Numbered from the stretch's first letter, positions 1 through 11,733 are shown. The stretch is 64,000 bases of DNA from Branchiostoma floridae (GCF_000003815.2 NC_049986.1:1393476-1457475), one strand, 5' to 3'. Translations and numbers: made by a program. Notes: generated by a model from the sequence alone, not told the origin.

Positions 1-1
1 A

Positions 2-224
2 GATAGAAGACATGTCCATCGTCTCTGCTTGTTCTTCAAGATTGTTAACGGTTTAACTCGTGATTATCTATTAGAATTTGTCCCCCCAGCTATTTCTTCT
101 GAATGTACACCTACGTAACAAGCTAAACCTAAGGTCTACTAATCTCTCGAAAAACCGCTCTCTAAAGTCCTTCTATCCATACTGTATCTCACACTGGAAC
201 AACCTCGACCCCTCAACCCGCTCC
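2..224 (+). mobile_element. Non-LTR retrotransposon reverse transcriptase, C-terminal fragment (5' part)
   Basis: Reads as the end of a CR1/Jockey-like reverse transcriptase: a stretch like KIVNGLTRDYLLEFVPP, a frame change near position 117, then SFYPYCISHWNNL, the familiar 'S-F-P-R-t-I-x-x-W-N-x-L' signature of the domain after the palm. The left edge is cut by the window. The reading is interrupted at 225 by two MITEs and resumes at 1807. It is a decayed copy. The exact LINE clade is not settled from the fragment. Confidence 0.7.
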
Positions 225-877
225 TTAACCCTATTCAGACCGGGCTTTTTTGGTCATCCCTGGACCGGGGAGGGGGGGCTTTTGAGGCCCTCCACTTCTA
301 AGTCCTCTAACTCTTGAACGACGTGCCGTAGGGCCAATAAATTTTCAGGACATGATATCGACATAATATTTGACGAGTAATTGACGTTTGATGTTACGTT
401 GACTTAAGATGACGTAATTATGACGTCATCAATTTGATTATATTGGCCGGACCCATGAAAAAGGGTATTCTCAGAAAACTTCAAGTTATACTACAAAAAT
501 GTAACAAGTGCAGATAACAGAATAATAATGTTTATTACGACTTGTATTGCCAATAGCAACATCGATGACGTCATTATGACATCATAAAATGACGTCATGC
601 ACATCTAAGTTACGAGTTAGGCCCGGAATATTATATCCACCACCTTGAATTTTTAAAACTCCTTTTTTTGCAACAAATAATCACAAAGGGCAATGGAAAT
701 AGACTAAATTCATTCATTTTGATGGTTTTTTATGAAAAAATACCAGGTAGTTACAAATTTTAAGGGATAATTAGCTTGTTATTCTTGATCTGGCCATACG
801 GTCCGCCATCTTGGATTTGGGGCTGATGACGTCATCAAATTAGCATAATGTATGCCCCCGAGTCTGAATAGGGTTAA
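225..877. mobile_element. piggyBac-type MITE, copy 1
   Basis: Bounded by TTAA at 225-228 and 874-877. The body begins CCCTATTCAGACCGGGCTTT and ends with the inverse GAGTCTGAATAGGG, so it has inverted ends and a TTAA target duplication with CCCTA termini, as in piggyBac elements. It has no coding capacity and many GACGTCA motifs inside. Compared with the related copy ending at 19716 it lacks the interior near its right end, so it is an internal-deletion derivative. Family assignment rests on TTAA plus CCCTA; no transposase is present to confirm it. Confidence 0.8.
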
Positions 878-1806
878 CCCTATCCAGACTGGACTTTTTG
901 GGCCTTCCCTGGCCTGGGGGGGGGGGGGGCTCATTCGATCCCCCCCCCTTCGTATTTTCAAAACGGCTTACTGTACGATCACCAAATTTGCAGGGAAGGT
1001 TGTGCTCATCGAGTTTTATAATTCCTACAATTTTATATCATTATGACGTAATATGACGTAATTATGACGTCATTAATTGATATTTTTGGCTAAAACTAGG
1101 AATTCCCATTATACCTAAATATCTCACTCAAAAAGTTACCAATAAAGGTTTCTTATTAATATTTAAGTGTTATAAGACTTCTGTTGTCAAAGGTCGACGC
1201 AACGACGTCAAAATGACGTCATAGAATGACGTCATCTGTAGTTCAGCTATCCGCCATCTTCGATTATGAACCTTAGATTTTTCAAGATACATTTTTTCAA
1301 CATATAACGCTAAAACCCCTCGGAAATGGATTAAAAACGTTCAAATGAATGTTTTCTGTCAGAAAATACCAAGTAGTGATGAAATTTGAGTGAAAATAAG
1401 CTTGTTATACTTTTCATCATGATATTGTCGGCCATCTTGGATTTTGACCGATTACGTCACCTGGTTAGCATAATTTATGAATGTTTTATTATAAATGTTC
1501 AACTAAGATGTGTTACATATCAAAGATATATGAAAAGTAGTTAAGTTTAGCAAGAAAATCTTAAACCCCATTGTTTAAACCAAAACTAGTGATTTTTGTA
1601 AAATTTGACTTTCAGAAACCCGTTGCCATGGCAACAAGAAAAATCATAAACTTACCCAAGTTTTTTTTTCAAATTGTTGGCAACAATATTTTAGGAAAAC
1701 TCACTAAGTTTGGTTGTTCTAGCACAAGCCGTTTGGGAGCTATGAGAGGTCAAAGTTGGCGCGGGCACTTTTAGCCCCCCCCCCCCCCCAGTCTGGATAG
1801 GGTTAA
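878..1806. mobile_element. piggyBac-type MITE, copy 2 (tandem)
   Basis: Shares the TTAA at 874-877 with copy 1 and ends at TTAA 1803-1806. The body starts CCCTATCCAGACTGG and ends CCAGTCTGGATAGGG. The interior carries poly-G/C tracts (919-930, 1776-1790) and GACGTCA motifs as in copy 1. It is about 925 bp, longer than copy 1, and diverged from it. Two elements head-to-tail with one shared TTAA imply insertion of one next to the other at the same target. Confidence 0.8.
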
Positions 1807-2489
1807 ACTTTTGTCAGTTTAAAACCTTTATCTTCAAACAATTCCGCCCCGCTAAATGTAAATACCTTAGTCATGGCCCCCGCTATCCCTGTCTTTTGCT
1901 GACTCGTCTTCGGATCGGCACCTGAAGCTTGAACTCCAGTCTCTTTTCCCAAGGGCTACGTAACAGCCCAGCATGTAGCTGCGGGTGCCGGTCCGAAACA
2001 GTCGCCCATTACCTACTTCACTGCCCAAATTACACCAACCAAAGGTTACTTCTCCTCGGCAAACTTTCTCGGCTTTTAGGACAGTCATTTAAGTTATTTA
2101 CACATTCCGAAAATATGCATATTTCTTTATTACTTAATGGAAGTCCTTCTTTCTCATATTCCTTAAATTCCAAAATTCTTATTTTAACCCAAAATTTTAT
2201 TACAATATCTAAACGTTTTATATCCTGATTTATACTTTTTAGTTCTCTGCAAATCTTATCTTTTGTTACTGGGGTAGGGGACCCGGCATGCGCTCATACC
2301 AACTTTTGTTACACATCATTTAATTTTTACTTGATGTTAGTATTATTTATATCTTTCTTAATTTTGTATTTCGCTTAGTTCAGTTATGTCTATATCTTTG
2401 TATATATGTATAGTGGTGGCGTGAATATAAGTTCCCAACTTGAGTGCACCACCACTATGTCTGTCTTATATGTCTGAATACAAAAAAAA
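1807..2489 (+). mobile_element. Non-LTR retrotransposon, C-terminal end and 3' UTR (continuation)
   Basis: Continues the frame left at 224 once the MITEs and one TTAA are removed. It encodes the C-terminal zinc-knuckle-like segment CSCGCRSETVAHYLLHCPNY, typical of LINE reverse transcriptases (C-x-C...H...C), and stops at 2228. One in-frame TGA near 1927 marks decay. About 260 bp of 3' UTR follow, ending in an A-run at about 2481-2489, the expected 3' tail. Confidence 0.7.
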
Positions 2490-3499
2490 ATGTTGGAGTT
2501 GTAACGTTACGTCGGACCCAAAGGCAGCAAAAAGTGCTACATTTTGAGGACTTAGCTATAGCCTGTATTATTTTCTCTCGCAGATTCTGAAGTCGACTGA
2601 CGGCATTTTTGAAATGTTATATATTGCCTGATCGCTTACACATCTATTAGTCTGAACAAGGTGCATCATTTCACTATCTAGTCCCTCTGACAATGTCCAA
2701 ATATGGCGATGTCGCACATACACTAAAAATAGGAAAACAAGTACGTGTTAGCTAGAGAATATATGTAAATACAGTTTCTGCTGAAATACACGTTATTTCT
2801 CATTGTCCACATCACAGCACCAAAAGAGACAAACTATTTATATAATAACCTAGTCAGCAAAGGTTTACCCAGCTTTGTACATCAAACCAACCTACAAAAA
2901 CAATATGTTTGTTAGTGCCACCCAATGCATATATCTCCAAAAAGCAAAATGTTGACCTATTTTAGTTCACCATGTTTTTTTAGTTATCTTAGACTACACT
3001 TTATCATTATTATCATTATTCTATTTCCATGTAAAATTGCATATAGCCTTCTGGCATAAATTTGGTATAACTTTTTTCATGTCACTGCCGTGGCAGTTCG
3101 GTTATAAAGCAATAGCCGTTCTTACATGGCTTGAAGTGAGCGTTCGCTGATAGGCCATGGCCGTTGGCTTCAACTCCACCAAATGGTATAACCCTAACAA
3201 CAAGCAAACAGTGCAGTAGCTATGCATTCTGGTACAAACGTTTCATGTCTCGTCAGCTCATTTTGTTCGGGTTATCTGCACAAATACACGAAACTACACG
3301 ACAAGGCAGTTTTATTTACTCTCCAAGCAGAGGTTGCTGGAGAAGATTGTGACATTATTCTCATGTGTCACATTCTGCCCGCTGTTTTGGGAGTGCTGAC
3401 AGAAATAAGACATATTAGAAAATAAGGGTCAGTCTCCCCCACCAACGTCTGTTTGGAGAGAAGGTTTCATGCAGTTTCCTGGTATCTTACGTTTACTGC
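2490..3499. other. Intergenic, nothing recognised
   Basis: AT-rich sequence. The open stretches at 3164-3425 are short and overlapping and resemble no family I know. No RNA gene was recognised. Confidence 0.5.
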
Positions 3500-4306
3500 C
3501 GCATTGTATGAATTTCATATGTTTTCAATAATAGAACTTATGCCATTATGGGTCCCCGTTTCATAGTGCACACTATCGTGTTAGCAACCTGATACTCATT
3601 TACAAACTAACAAAATCTCTAGAACAATTCCAGCTGTAAGAAGGTTAACATACTGATTCAAACAGTCTCAACAGCATAGTTCATGTACACGTCGTGTAAA
3701 CTACATATGGGAAGTGGCGCAATGTTATCTAACATTACAGTACCAACAAGCTTGTGATTCCATGGACAATATCTTACAAAGGTCTACAAGTCTATAAAAG
3801 ACAAGTGTACATGTTACATACTCTACAAAGGACCGAATTAAACAGTTCCAGTCCATACCATGTACATGTAGCTACTCAAATAGAAATGTTTTCAAAATCT
3901 ACAGATGTGCCTACATTATTCTACCCAACTAACTACAATGACCTGGCAATGTAGCATTCTAGTATTTAATTAAAAATAAAAAAAAATTTGTTAAAATTTC
4001 AACACAAAGAACACATTGAAGTTGTAGTCTCAATCAGATCAATAGTCTACATGGATGCCTCTATAAACAGTCCGGTCATCAAATTGTAGGACCAAGCATC
4101 GAAATTGCGTTGACTAAAGCATAAACACGAGTAAACAAGTGAACATTGGTTCGTGGTTTATCTGAGTCCTACTGGCCTCTTTTGATTTTCCCTTATACCG
4201 AACTTGTTCATAATCTTCGGTAGCTGTGAACTTCCATTGCTGTGGGTTCGCTTATAACTCCGGGGATGGTTTGACTGACGGAAGCTCCTACTTCATTCCT
4301 AACACC
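3500..4306 (-). repeat. Zinc-finger-gene 3' UTR family, copy 1
   Basis: Sequence here is recognisably related to that below the zinc-finger exon at 5655-6477. Shared landmarks in the same order include a block around 3730-3740 (ACATTACAGTACCAACAA), one around 3800-3865 (ACATGTTACATA...CCAGTCCATACC...GTACAT) and one around 3940 (CTAACTACAATGACCTG). It is read as the decayed 3' UTR of a second minus-strand zinc-finger gene, whose last finger survives at 4307-4370. Confidence 0.6.
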
Positions 4307-4370
4307 GGTATGGTTTCTTACCGGTGTGAGAATTCATATGCAATTTAAGATGACCCAACCTACTGTCCTT
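4307..4370 (-). pseudogene. C2H2 zinc-finger remnant
   Basis: On the minus strand this reads GHLKLHMNSHTGKKPY, the second half of a C2H2 finger plus the H-T-G-E-K-P linker (here H-T-G-K-K-P). The corresponding segment in the gene at 6478-7078 is [16 protein letters not shown]. No first cysteine pair is present: upstream on this strand the sequence runs straight into the 43/86-bp tandem array. It is a relic of a finger gene paralogous to its neighbour. Confidence 0.7.
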
Positions 4371-5165
4371 TGTACTGAACACAATACTCACACAGACCAA
4401 CCATCCTCAGAAACACATCTGTCCTTGGTACTGAACACATTCCGCATCCAGACAAACAGACCTGTCCTCAGTATTGAACAAGTTTCACACAAACAGCCCT
4501 GACCTTGGTACTGAACACATTCCGCATCCAGACAAACAGACCTGTCCTCAGTATTGAACAACTTTCACACACAGACAAACAGCCCTGACCTTGGTACTGA
4601 ACACATTCCGCATCCAGACAAACAAACCTGTCCTCAGTATTGAACAACTTTCACACACAGACAAACAGCCCTGACCTTGGTACTGAACGCATTCCGCATC
4701 CAGACAAGCAGACCTGTCCTCAGTATTGAACAAGTTTCACACACAAACAAACAGCCCTGTCCTTGGTACTGAACACATTCCGCATCCAGACAAACAGACC
4801 TGTCCTCAGTATTGAACAAGTTTCACACACAGACAAACAGCCCTGTCCTTGGTACTGAACACATTCCGCATCCAGACAAACAGACCTGTCCTCAGTATTG
4901 AACAAGTTTCACACACAGACAAACAGCCCTGTCCTTGGTACTGAACGCATTCCGCATCCAGACAAGCAGACCTGTCCTCAGTATTGAACAAGTTTCACAC
5001 ACAAACAAACAGCCCTGACCTTGGTACTGAACGCATTCCACATCCAGACAAGGAGACCTGTCCTCAATATTGAACAAGTTTCACACACAAACAAACAGCC
5101 CTGACCTTGGTACTGAACACATTCCGCATCCAGACAACAAACCTGTCCTTGATACTTAACACCTT
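4371..5165. repeat. Tandem array with 86-bp units made of two 43-bp halves
   Basis: About nine 86-bp units; for example the block starting GTACTGAACACATTCCGCAT recurs every 86 bp. Each unit splits into two similar 43-bp halves: on the minus strand one begins GTTCAATACTGAGGACAGG and the other GTTCAGTACCAAGGTCAGG, and both continue with CTGTTTGTCTG. This is a higher-order repeat. The units are open in one minus-strand frame over short stretches because the sequence is stop-poor. I see no protein family. Confidence 0.9.
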
Positions 5166-5654
5166 ACTCACACAGTCGTTCACTTGTTCGGTCCTGCATT
5201 GAGGGTGCAGAATTAACAGTGACGCAGAACATCAGGAAATTTGTAAACTTTTTGACCACCGATCCCTATATCCCAATCGCGCCTTACATTGCAAAAATAA
5301 CGTTGCAATAGGCTGTCTATCTTAATCATCTGCATGTGTCAATAAGAACCCCTGGCGATTCAAGTAATATTTACCGCTTTTATCGCTATTCGTCGCGGGT
5401 TTATTCATCAGTGGTTTGGCTGTTCAGTACTCATAGCCAGGGCTACTCAACAAGCCTGTGGGTATTACAGAAGACAAGCTCTTTTTCCTGCAGTAATATG
5501 TTTAACCGTCAGATGGGGCTTTTGATCCATGTGCAGTATGTACCCCATCTTCAATAGAAACCCTGAAGGTCATTGGTCCAAACAAATGGCATGTCCAAAT
5601 AAGAAAAGCGTTTGTCTGCTTCTATGTTTTTCTGTCAAATACTGTACATACACG
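5166..5654. other. Intergenic, nothing recognised
   Basis: No gene seen. A short stretch around 5430-5460 (CATAGCCAGGGCTACTCAAC) recalls the CAGCCAGGGCTACCC motif at about 58550, so it may be a scrap of a shared dispersed repeat. Confidence 0.4.
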
Positions 5655-6477
5655 AAACAATAATTTTTGAGACATGTTGTCTTTTATTGAAAAAAAAATG
5701 CCAGATATTCCGTTGATCATACGGGCAATATCTTGTCACATTTTCTATTACAGCTAAATTCTATAACATTGACAGTGATGAGATCAATTTGAAGATACTG
5801 CATTTACAAATTTTAAACCAAATATATCTCCAAGGAATTCAAGTTGTAAGTTGGTTTGGTCGGCCAAACAGAAGGTGTCGTATTTACATAATGGTTAATG
5901 GTCTTAACATCACCTTTTTACGTACACTTGTAAACTGCATATATACAGGGAAATGGGGTTCTAACATTACAGTATTAACAAACTTGCTATTTTCAGTCTA
6001 TGACAGACAAGAGTACATGTTACATATTCAAAAATGAAGCAATGAACGACTCCAGTCAATACCGCGTACATTCATGCAGCTCTGTTATCCGTACTCAAAT
6101 ATCTAAAACCTAGAGAGACGACTACATTTTTTCTAGCCACCTAACTACGATGACCTGAAGATCTATCATTGACTACAATGTAAACAAATCTGGTTCTATT
6201 GAGAGTAAAATAATCTGGTAAACCACCACGGTCCTAAACACAAACAGCAAATTGAATTTTCAGTCTCCAAATTGGTCAAGGGAATCTGAATGCAAGCAGA
6301 TCGCCAAAGCACGTAAATATCTTTCGAAAACAGCCTATTCATCAAATGCTACATCGAAACATTGAAGTTGTGTCGGTGACTGAATCATATAACGCTAGTT
6401 CACTGTTATCAACAGAGTAACCTATATCTGTATTATAACTACTGACTTAAGTACTACTGAACTGTCTGTTTCACTCC
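5655..6477 (-). other. 3' UTR of the zinc-finger gene (copy 2)
   Basis: Lies directly downstream of the finger exon on the minus strand. At 5664-5673 the plus strand reads TTTTATTGAA, i.e. a minus-strand TTCAATAAAA polyadenylation signal, so the transcript end is placed near 5655. The same landmarks recur at 3500-4306, 14270-14640 and, on the plus strand, 33560-34390, where TTCAATAAAAG also appears. Confidence 0.6.
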
Positions 6478-7078
6478 TCACATCTGCAGTTTTTTTTCTC
6501 CAGTATGAGTTCTCATATGCCTGTTCAGAGTGCCATGCTGACTAAACTGTTTGCTGCATTCATCACACCTATAGGGCTTCTCACCGGTGTGAGTCCGCAT
6601 GTGACTCTCCAGATGACCAAGCTGTCTGCCGCACTCCTCACATTTGTAAGGTTTCTCACCGGTATGAGTCCTCATATGGCTCTTTAGATTACTCAGCTGA
6701 CTGAACTGTTTGCCGCACTCCTCACAGCTGTAAGGTTTTTCACCAGTGTGAGTCCTCATGTGCCTCTTCAAATAACCCAGCTCACTAAACTGTTTGCTAC
6801 ACTTATCACACTTATACCGTCCTTCAACGGTATGAGTCCGCATATGCCTCTTTAGATGACCCAGCATACAAAACTTCTAATACAATAAATACAATACAAA
6901 ATTCTCGCACCTAAATGGTTTCTCACCGGTGTGAGTCCATATGTGCCTCTTAAAGTCATTCATCTCCTTGTCACCATACTTGTGTGTACGCGGAAGATCT
7001 TCTCCACGTCCATTACTTCCCTTCTCTTTTTGCAGATGAGATACAGTCGGAGTCGCCATGTGGAATAGCTCTCTGACA
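6478..7078 (-). pseudogene. C2H2 zinc-finger protein exon, interrupted by a stop
   Basis: A probable nuclear DNA-binding protein of the gastrula-zinc-finger type. A plausible splice acceptor (CTTTCCTGCAG) precedes 7078 and a start ATG lies at 7059-7057. The N-terminal part reads MATPTVSHLQKEKG, then one degenerate finger (FKRHIWTHTGEKPF). A TAG at 6879-6877 interrupts the next finger inside an AT-rich scrambled stretch that also removes its second cysteine. The frame is unchanged, and fingers continue from 6876: [37 protein letters not shown] (three residues short, lacking the usual F) and CDECSKQF, ending EKKLQM. A 37-nt GT-AG excision across the lesion would shift the frame, so it offers no rescue. 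Either a recent pseudogene or a shortened protein starting at the ATG at 6867. Confidence 0.75.
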
Positions 7079-7716
7079 CTGCAGGAAAGGAAAGCAATTG
7101 TACCATTTAGAAAACAAGCAGTTGCTTTCTTGAGACAGTCCACTCAAACGACCCAGCTGACAAGCACAAGCAACATTAAGTTGATTTAAGAAAAAAAATC
7201 AGGCGTCAAAAATACTAACTTCTCATAAATTGCCTGGAGATAATGTTTGTCGGGCCATTAGTTTGTTTGATAAAGGGTCATAAAGCCAAGGGAAGAGCCT
7301 CCTGCATATAAGTCCCCTCACAGAGATCCGAACACATGTGCGGCATGTCTGGGGTAAAGGCCTTGAAAAAGAATAGTCCTTGCCTCAATCATTGCTTCGA
7401 TTTGCATAACAATGTCCAGACGGGTTTTGTTTTCATGTTCGGGGCCTTTACCTTTGACATATTACGGACAATATGATCTCTGTGGGGGCTTGTTTCAGAC
7501 AATGGTATTTTGACGCTTGGCATGGTCTTTGTACAGATGACATCCAAGGAGGTAAGTCTCCGTGTTACCAGGCCAGGGCCTACACGGACCAGCGTCTCGG
7601 CTCACGGTTGTGCTAGTAGAGCCAATACGGTCAGGCATAAAAACCCTTCATAGCCCCACATTTCTGCAATTGTGAAATGTACGAGTATGCAATTAGACTA
7701 GAGGTATGAGTTCTAA
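7079..7716. other. Presumed first intron / upstream of the zinc-finger gene
   Basis: Follows the acceptor of the finger exon on the minus strand. No upstream coding exon could be identified. The rest is unrecognised. Confidence 0.35.
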
Positions 7717-8818
7717 CACAGGCAGTTTAAGGCCTGTGACAGTTTTGGTCGAACATGAAATACGAACGATTGCGTGACCGCATGTGACCTCGCCGGACCG
7801 TGACGTTCAGTTTAGAACGGTCCAATTGTACCCAATGTCACATTGCGAAAACAGGAACTTACGATGTATGGGTCACACTAACTAATTTTCTTGAGACTTA
7901 TTACTGTTGAATGTTAAAGGTATTGACCTAGTATTTATCAAATATTGACATAAACAGATGCGGTTAATAAAAAGGGACCCCCGCGAGAGCCGCTTATGGT
8001 ACCGTCCGAACATTCGAACACGCGTTCGGATTCCCCGGAGTATGGAGTGGCGGGAAACCAGCGGGGCGCTCATACTTCAAGGAAACAGCAAAATAATGCT
8101 AAAAATCGATATTTCTAGCCCAAAATGATTGTATGGCAGTTGACTGATGCCTTATAAGGCTAGCTGCTTGCGAATTTCGCATTGACACAACAGCTATTTG
8201 ACTGATACAGGCATAAAACATTCATTATTGTACCATCGGTTAACGTTACGTACAGTGATACATACTTTGGCGCAGTTCTTGTAGGGTAAGTAGTGTTTCG
8301 TCGGCTGCTGCCCACATCAGGATACCGGTTGTATGACGAGTTTTTATGAGATTTACGTTCATTAAGCCTTAGACCTTCGGTAATCAAGCGGGCCTTCTTG
8401 CAATATCTTTGATTTCGGTGGCTGTGTTGATATTTGTACAAAAAATACATAAAAATTGTCAAAAAATACTGTTTTTGCCCCAAAATGAAGCCTTACCTAG
8501 GTATAGCGGCAAGATCCCCAGGCATATTAGATATCACAGAGATATAATCTATTACTCCAGAAAATATGACTCAGTTAGACAATCATTTCATAGTGGGCAC
8601 AGACCCATTTTAATAGCATCCCTATTTTTTACCAAAAAATGGTTTTTTAAACCCAAAATATTGAGGATCCACAATTTTCTTGTCATCATATTTTGAATAT
8701 GGGTGAATTACGTTAACTGGCCAAAAATTGTTGAAAACAGATGGTTACATCAAAAGTTATGGCCATATAACTGCTCGACTGAGAATCTACAGGTGTCACA
8801 GGCCTTAAACTGCCTGTG
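7717..8818. mobile_element. Non-autonomous DNA transposon with 25-bp terminal inverted repeats
   Basis: The left end (7717-7741) begins CACAGGCAGTTTAAGGCCTG and the right end (8794-8818) is its exact inverse complement, ending CTTAAACTGCCTGTG. The 1,102-bp interior has no recognisable transposase; the short open frames at 7882-8073 and 8160-8696 look fortuitous. Flanks (CTAA on the left, AAGTT on the right) give no clean target duplication, so the superfamily is unknown. Confidence 0.8.
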
Positions 8819-8977
8819 AAGTTAAATATTATTAGCTTATCAGAAACTCGGAGTCAGTTCATCACTATCTGTGAAGCGTGTTTATTCAACCTATGCTAAA
8901 CTCAAGTATGTAATCCAAAGTACTGTAAAACAGTTTACACCAGGTTTACAATTAAAGATACAGGTCTGTGGGCACGC

Positions 8978-9986
8978 GCGGATCCAGGGGGAGGCGCGCC
9001 AGGCGCGCGCCTCCCCCTTCAGCTGACAAAAAAAAAAAAAAAAAAATTAGCAAGATAAACCCAGGCTACTAGGGGTCTTCGGAAGTTATGCCAGGAATAT
9101 TGACAACTTTATAAAACTAATTCGCTTATTTGAAAGGAGATTTTCTGGTAATTATTAAGAGAAACTTGCAGTTTGCAATTAATATTGGGTCTTTCGAGTC
9201 ACGTAAACTTACGGTAAAGGCCCGGGGCGCGGCCGCATTAATTTCTCCCCATGAAACTGGTGGGTCGCTGTAAGCCAAAATCGGCGCTCAAAGATATAGA
9301 AAGAGCGTGAAAATTTTGTAAGATTTCCAGAAAATCAGCGGAATTTAATTATTTTTGATAAACTGGTGATTTCTATCGTCCGTCATCAGAGAGACGCAAC
9401 CGGTCGACCCCGCCTTGGGAAAATCGGCGTCGTGCGCCGACATCCCCCTCCCCACTCCAGTTCTGATCAGTCGCCGCAATGACCGTGCTGAAGTTTTTGT
9501 TGTCAGATCCCACGAATTTCTATGCGATTTTATAGGAGTGCGAGCCGCTTCGCGGTGAAAGGCAAATCGGCAGCCAGGTACAAATAATTTTGCGATATTG
9601 TTTGTTTTGCGTGGCGTCATTTATGAATATTAACAAGGAGAAACTAGCCTTCGTTAGGTTTGTTAGGTTTGTCCTCAGTGGTAGTTGCTAAAAAAAGTAA
9701 AAAAATGTCCCTAACGTGAACTAGACAGCCACAGACATGACAAAAAGTTAGTGTTAGTTTGCTTCTCAAATTTGCTCAGAGATGGCTCTAAAATGCACCA
9801 GAGAGCCTCTATTTCTTAAAATTTTTCTGGGGGAGGCCCCCCATACCCCCCCAACGAGAGGGGGGGGGGAACCCCCCTCTCGTGCTCTCCCCCCGCGCAG
9901 CTTGCGCTGCGCGGCCGCGGCCTTCGGCCGCGTCATGGTGCGCGCCCCCCCCTTAGCAAATTTCTGGATCCGCCAGTGGTGGATAC
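8978..9986. mobile_element. hAT-like non-autonomous element (GCGGATCCAG termini)
   Basis: Left end GCGCGGATCCAGGGGGAGG at about 8980 and right end TTTCTGGATCCGCCAGTG at about 9961-9977 form inverted termini around GCGGATCCAG, seen in many animal hAT-derived MITEs. The right part holds the usual GGGGGAGGCCCCCCATACCC block and GC-rich palindromes (GCGCAGCTTGCGCTGCGC at 9895; GCGGCCGCGGCCTTCGGCCG at 9911). Whether both ends belong to one element or two is uncertain; no convincing 8-bp target duplication was found. Confidence 0.5.
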
Positions 9987-10027
9987 AATATGTCTGAGTT
10001 ATCAAGTTACAATACAGAGATAGTGAA

Positions 10028-11310
10028 AAGTATTACAACACTACAACCTTACATGTTACAGAGGGACTATCTAACACGTTCACATACCTGACTCCATAAT
10101 CAAAGTACTACACTACAAACTACACAACCTTACATGTTACAGAGGGACAATCTAACACGTTCACATACCTGACTCCATAATCAAAGTACTACACTACAAA
10201 CTACACAACCTTACATGTTACAGAGGGACAATCTAACACGTTCACATACCTGACTCCATAATCAAAGTATTACACTACAAACTACACAACCTTACATGCT
10301 ACAGAGGGACTATCTAACACGTTCACATACCTGACTCCATAATCAAAGTATTGCACTACAAACTACACAACCTTACATGCTACAGAGGGACTATCTAACA
10401 CGTTCACATACCTGACTCCATAATCAAAGTATTACACTACAAACTACACAACCTTACATGCTACAGAGGGACTATCTAACACGTTCACATACCTGACTCC
10501 ATAATCAAAGTATTACACTACAAACTACACAACCTTACATGCTACAGAGGGACTATCTAACACGTTCACATACCTGACTCCATAATCAAAGTATTACACT
10601 ACAAACTATACAACCTTACATGCTACAGAGGGACTATCTAACACGTTCACATACCTGACTCCATAATCAAAGTATTGCACTACAAACTACACAGCCTTAC
10701 ATGCTACAGAGGGACTATCTAACACGTTCACATACCTGACTCCATAATCAAAGTATTGCACTACAAACTACACAACCTTACATGCTACAGAGGGACTATC
10801 TAACACGTTCACATACCTGACTCCATAATCAAAGTATTACACTACAAACTACACAACCGTACATGCTACAGAGGGACTATCTAACACGTTCACATACCTG
10901 ACTCCATAATCAAAGTATTACACTACAAACTACACAACCTTACATGCTACAGAGGGACTATCTAACACGTTCACATACCTGACTCCATAATCAAAGTGTT
11001 ACACTACAAACTACACAACCATACATGCTACAGAGGGACTATCTAACACGTTCACATACCTGACTCCATAATCAAAGTACTACACTACAAACTACACAAC
11101 CTTACATGCTACAGAGGGACTATCTAACACGCTCACATACCTGACTCCATAATCAAAGTACTACACTACAAACTACACAACCTTACATGCTACAGAGGGA
11201 CTATCTAACACGTTCACATACCTGACTCCATAATCAAAGTATTACACTACAAACTACACAACCTTACATGCTACAGAGGGACTATCTAACACGTTCACAT
11301 ACCTGACTCC
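10028..11310. repeat. 81-bp satellite, about 16 copies
   Basis: The block ACATGYTACAGAGGGACTAT recurs at 10051, 10132, 10213 and onward to 11266, exactly 81 bp apart (15 whole periods). Copies differ by only a few bases, so the array is young or homogenised. No open frame spans it. Each unit on the minus strand contains GGAGTCAGGTATGT, a good splice-donor consensus (CAG|GTATGT). The last unit joins unique DNA at that point (11311). Confidence 0.95.
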
Positions 11311-11733
11311 AAGGTCTCGAACTGACTGAGCAGACAAGTGCATCTTCCAAGCTTAACTAACATAACAATGGAATATCTACTTAGCCAATGAGAGGACTGC
11401 TCTTATTCGTCTAAACCAATCAGGGCTAGACTAACGAGTTAACCATGCAAGTCCCACCGCCCGTAAGGTCTAACCTAACAATAACCCTAATTACATACAA
11501 CAGTCAAAGGACACGGACGTTACAGGTAGTTCAAAATCTCCGGGGTGAGTTAGATACTGTTTGGCTCTTTGGATACTTCCCTGCGCCCCGTATACGTAGA
11601 TAAACCTGCTTGGAGACGGATATCTAGGCTTTTTAAAATTCTGTCGGTCAGTGATTTTGAAAGCTCGACCCTAAACATGTTGCTGAGACAAACTGAATAC
11701 AATTTACAACTGCTTCGTTTTGTTTCCTTTTGT
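11311..11733. other. Unique sequence beside the satellite
   Basis: Nothing recognised beyond the donor-like junction at 11305-11311. Confidence 0.4.

Noticed and set aside
4548-5077. Five 61-codon Cys-rich minus-strand frames
   Set aside because: Identical frames shifted by 86 bp within the tandem array; 86 is not divisible by three, so no continuous protein exists.
9766-10005. Frames on both strands with WRIQKFAKGGARTM-like peptide
   Set aside because: This peptide is the translation of hAT-type MITE ends, common in spurious predictions.
10028-11310. Regular repeats considered as a CRISPR array
   Set aside because: Units are contiguous 81-bp copies with no unique spacers, and the genome is animal.
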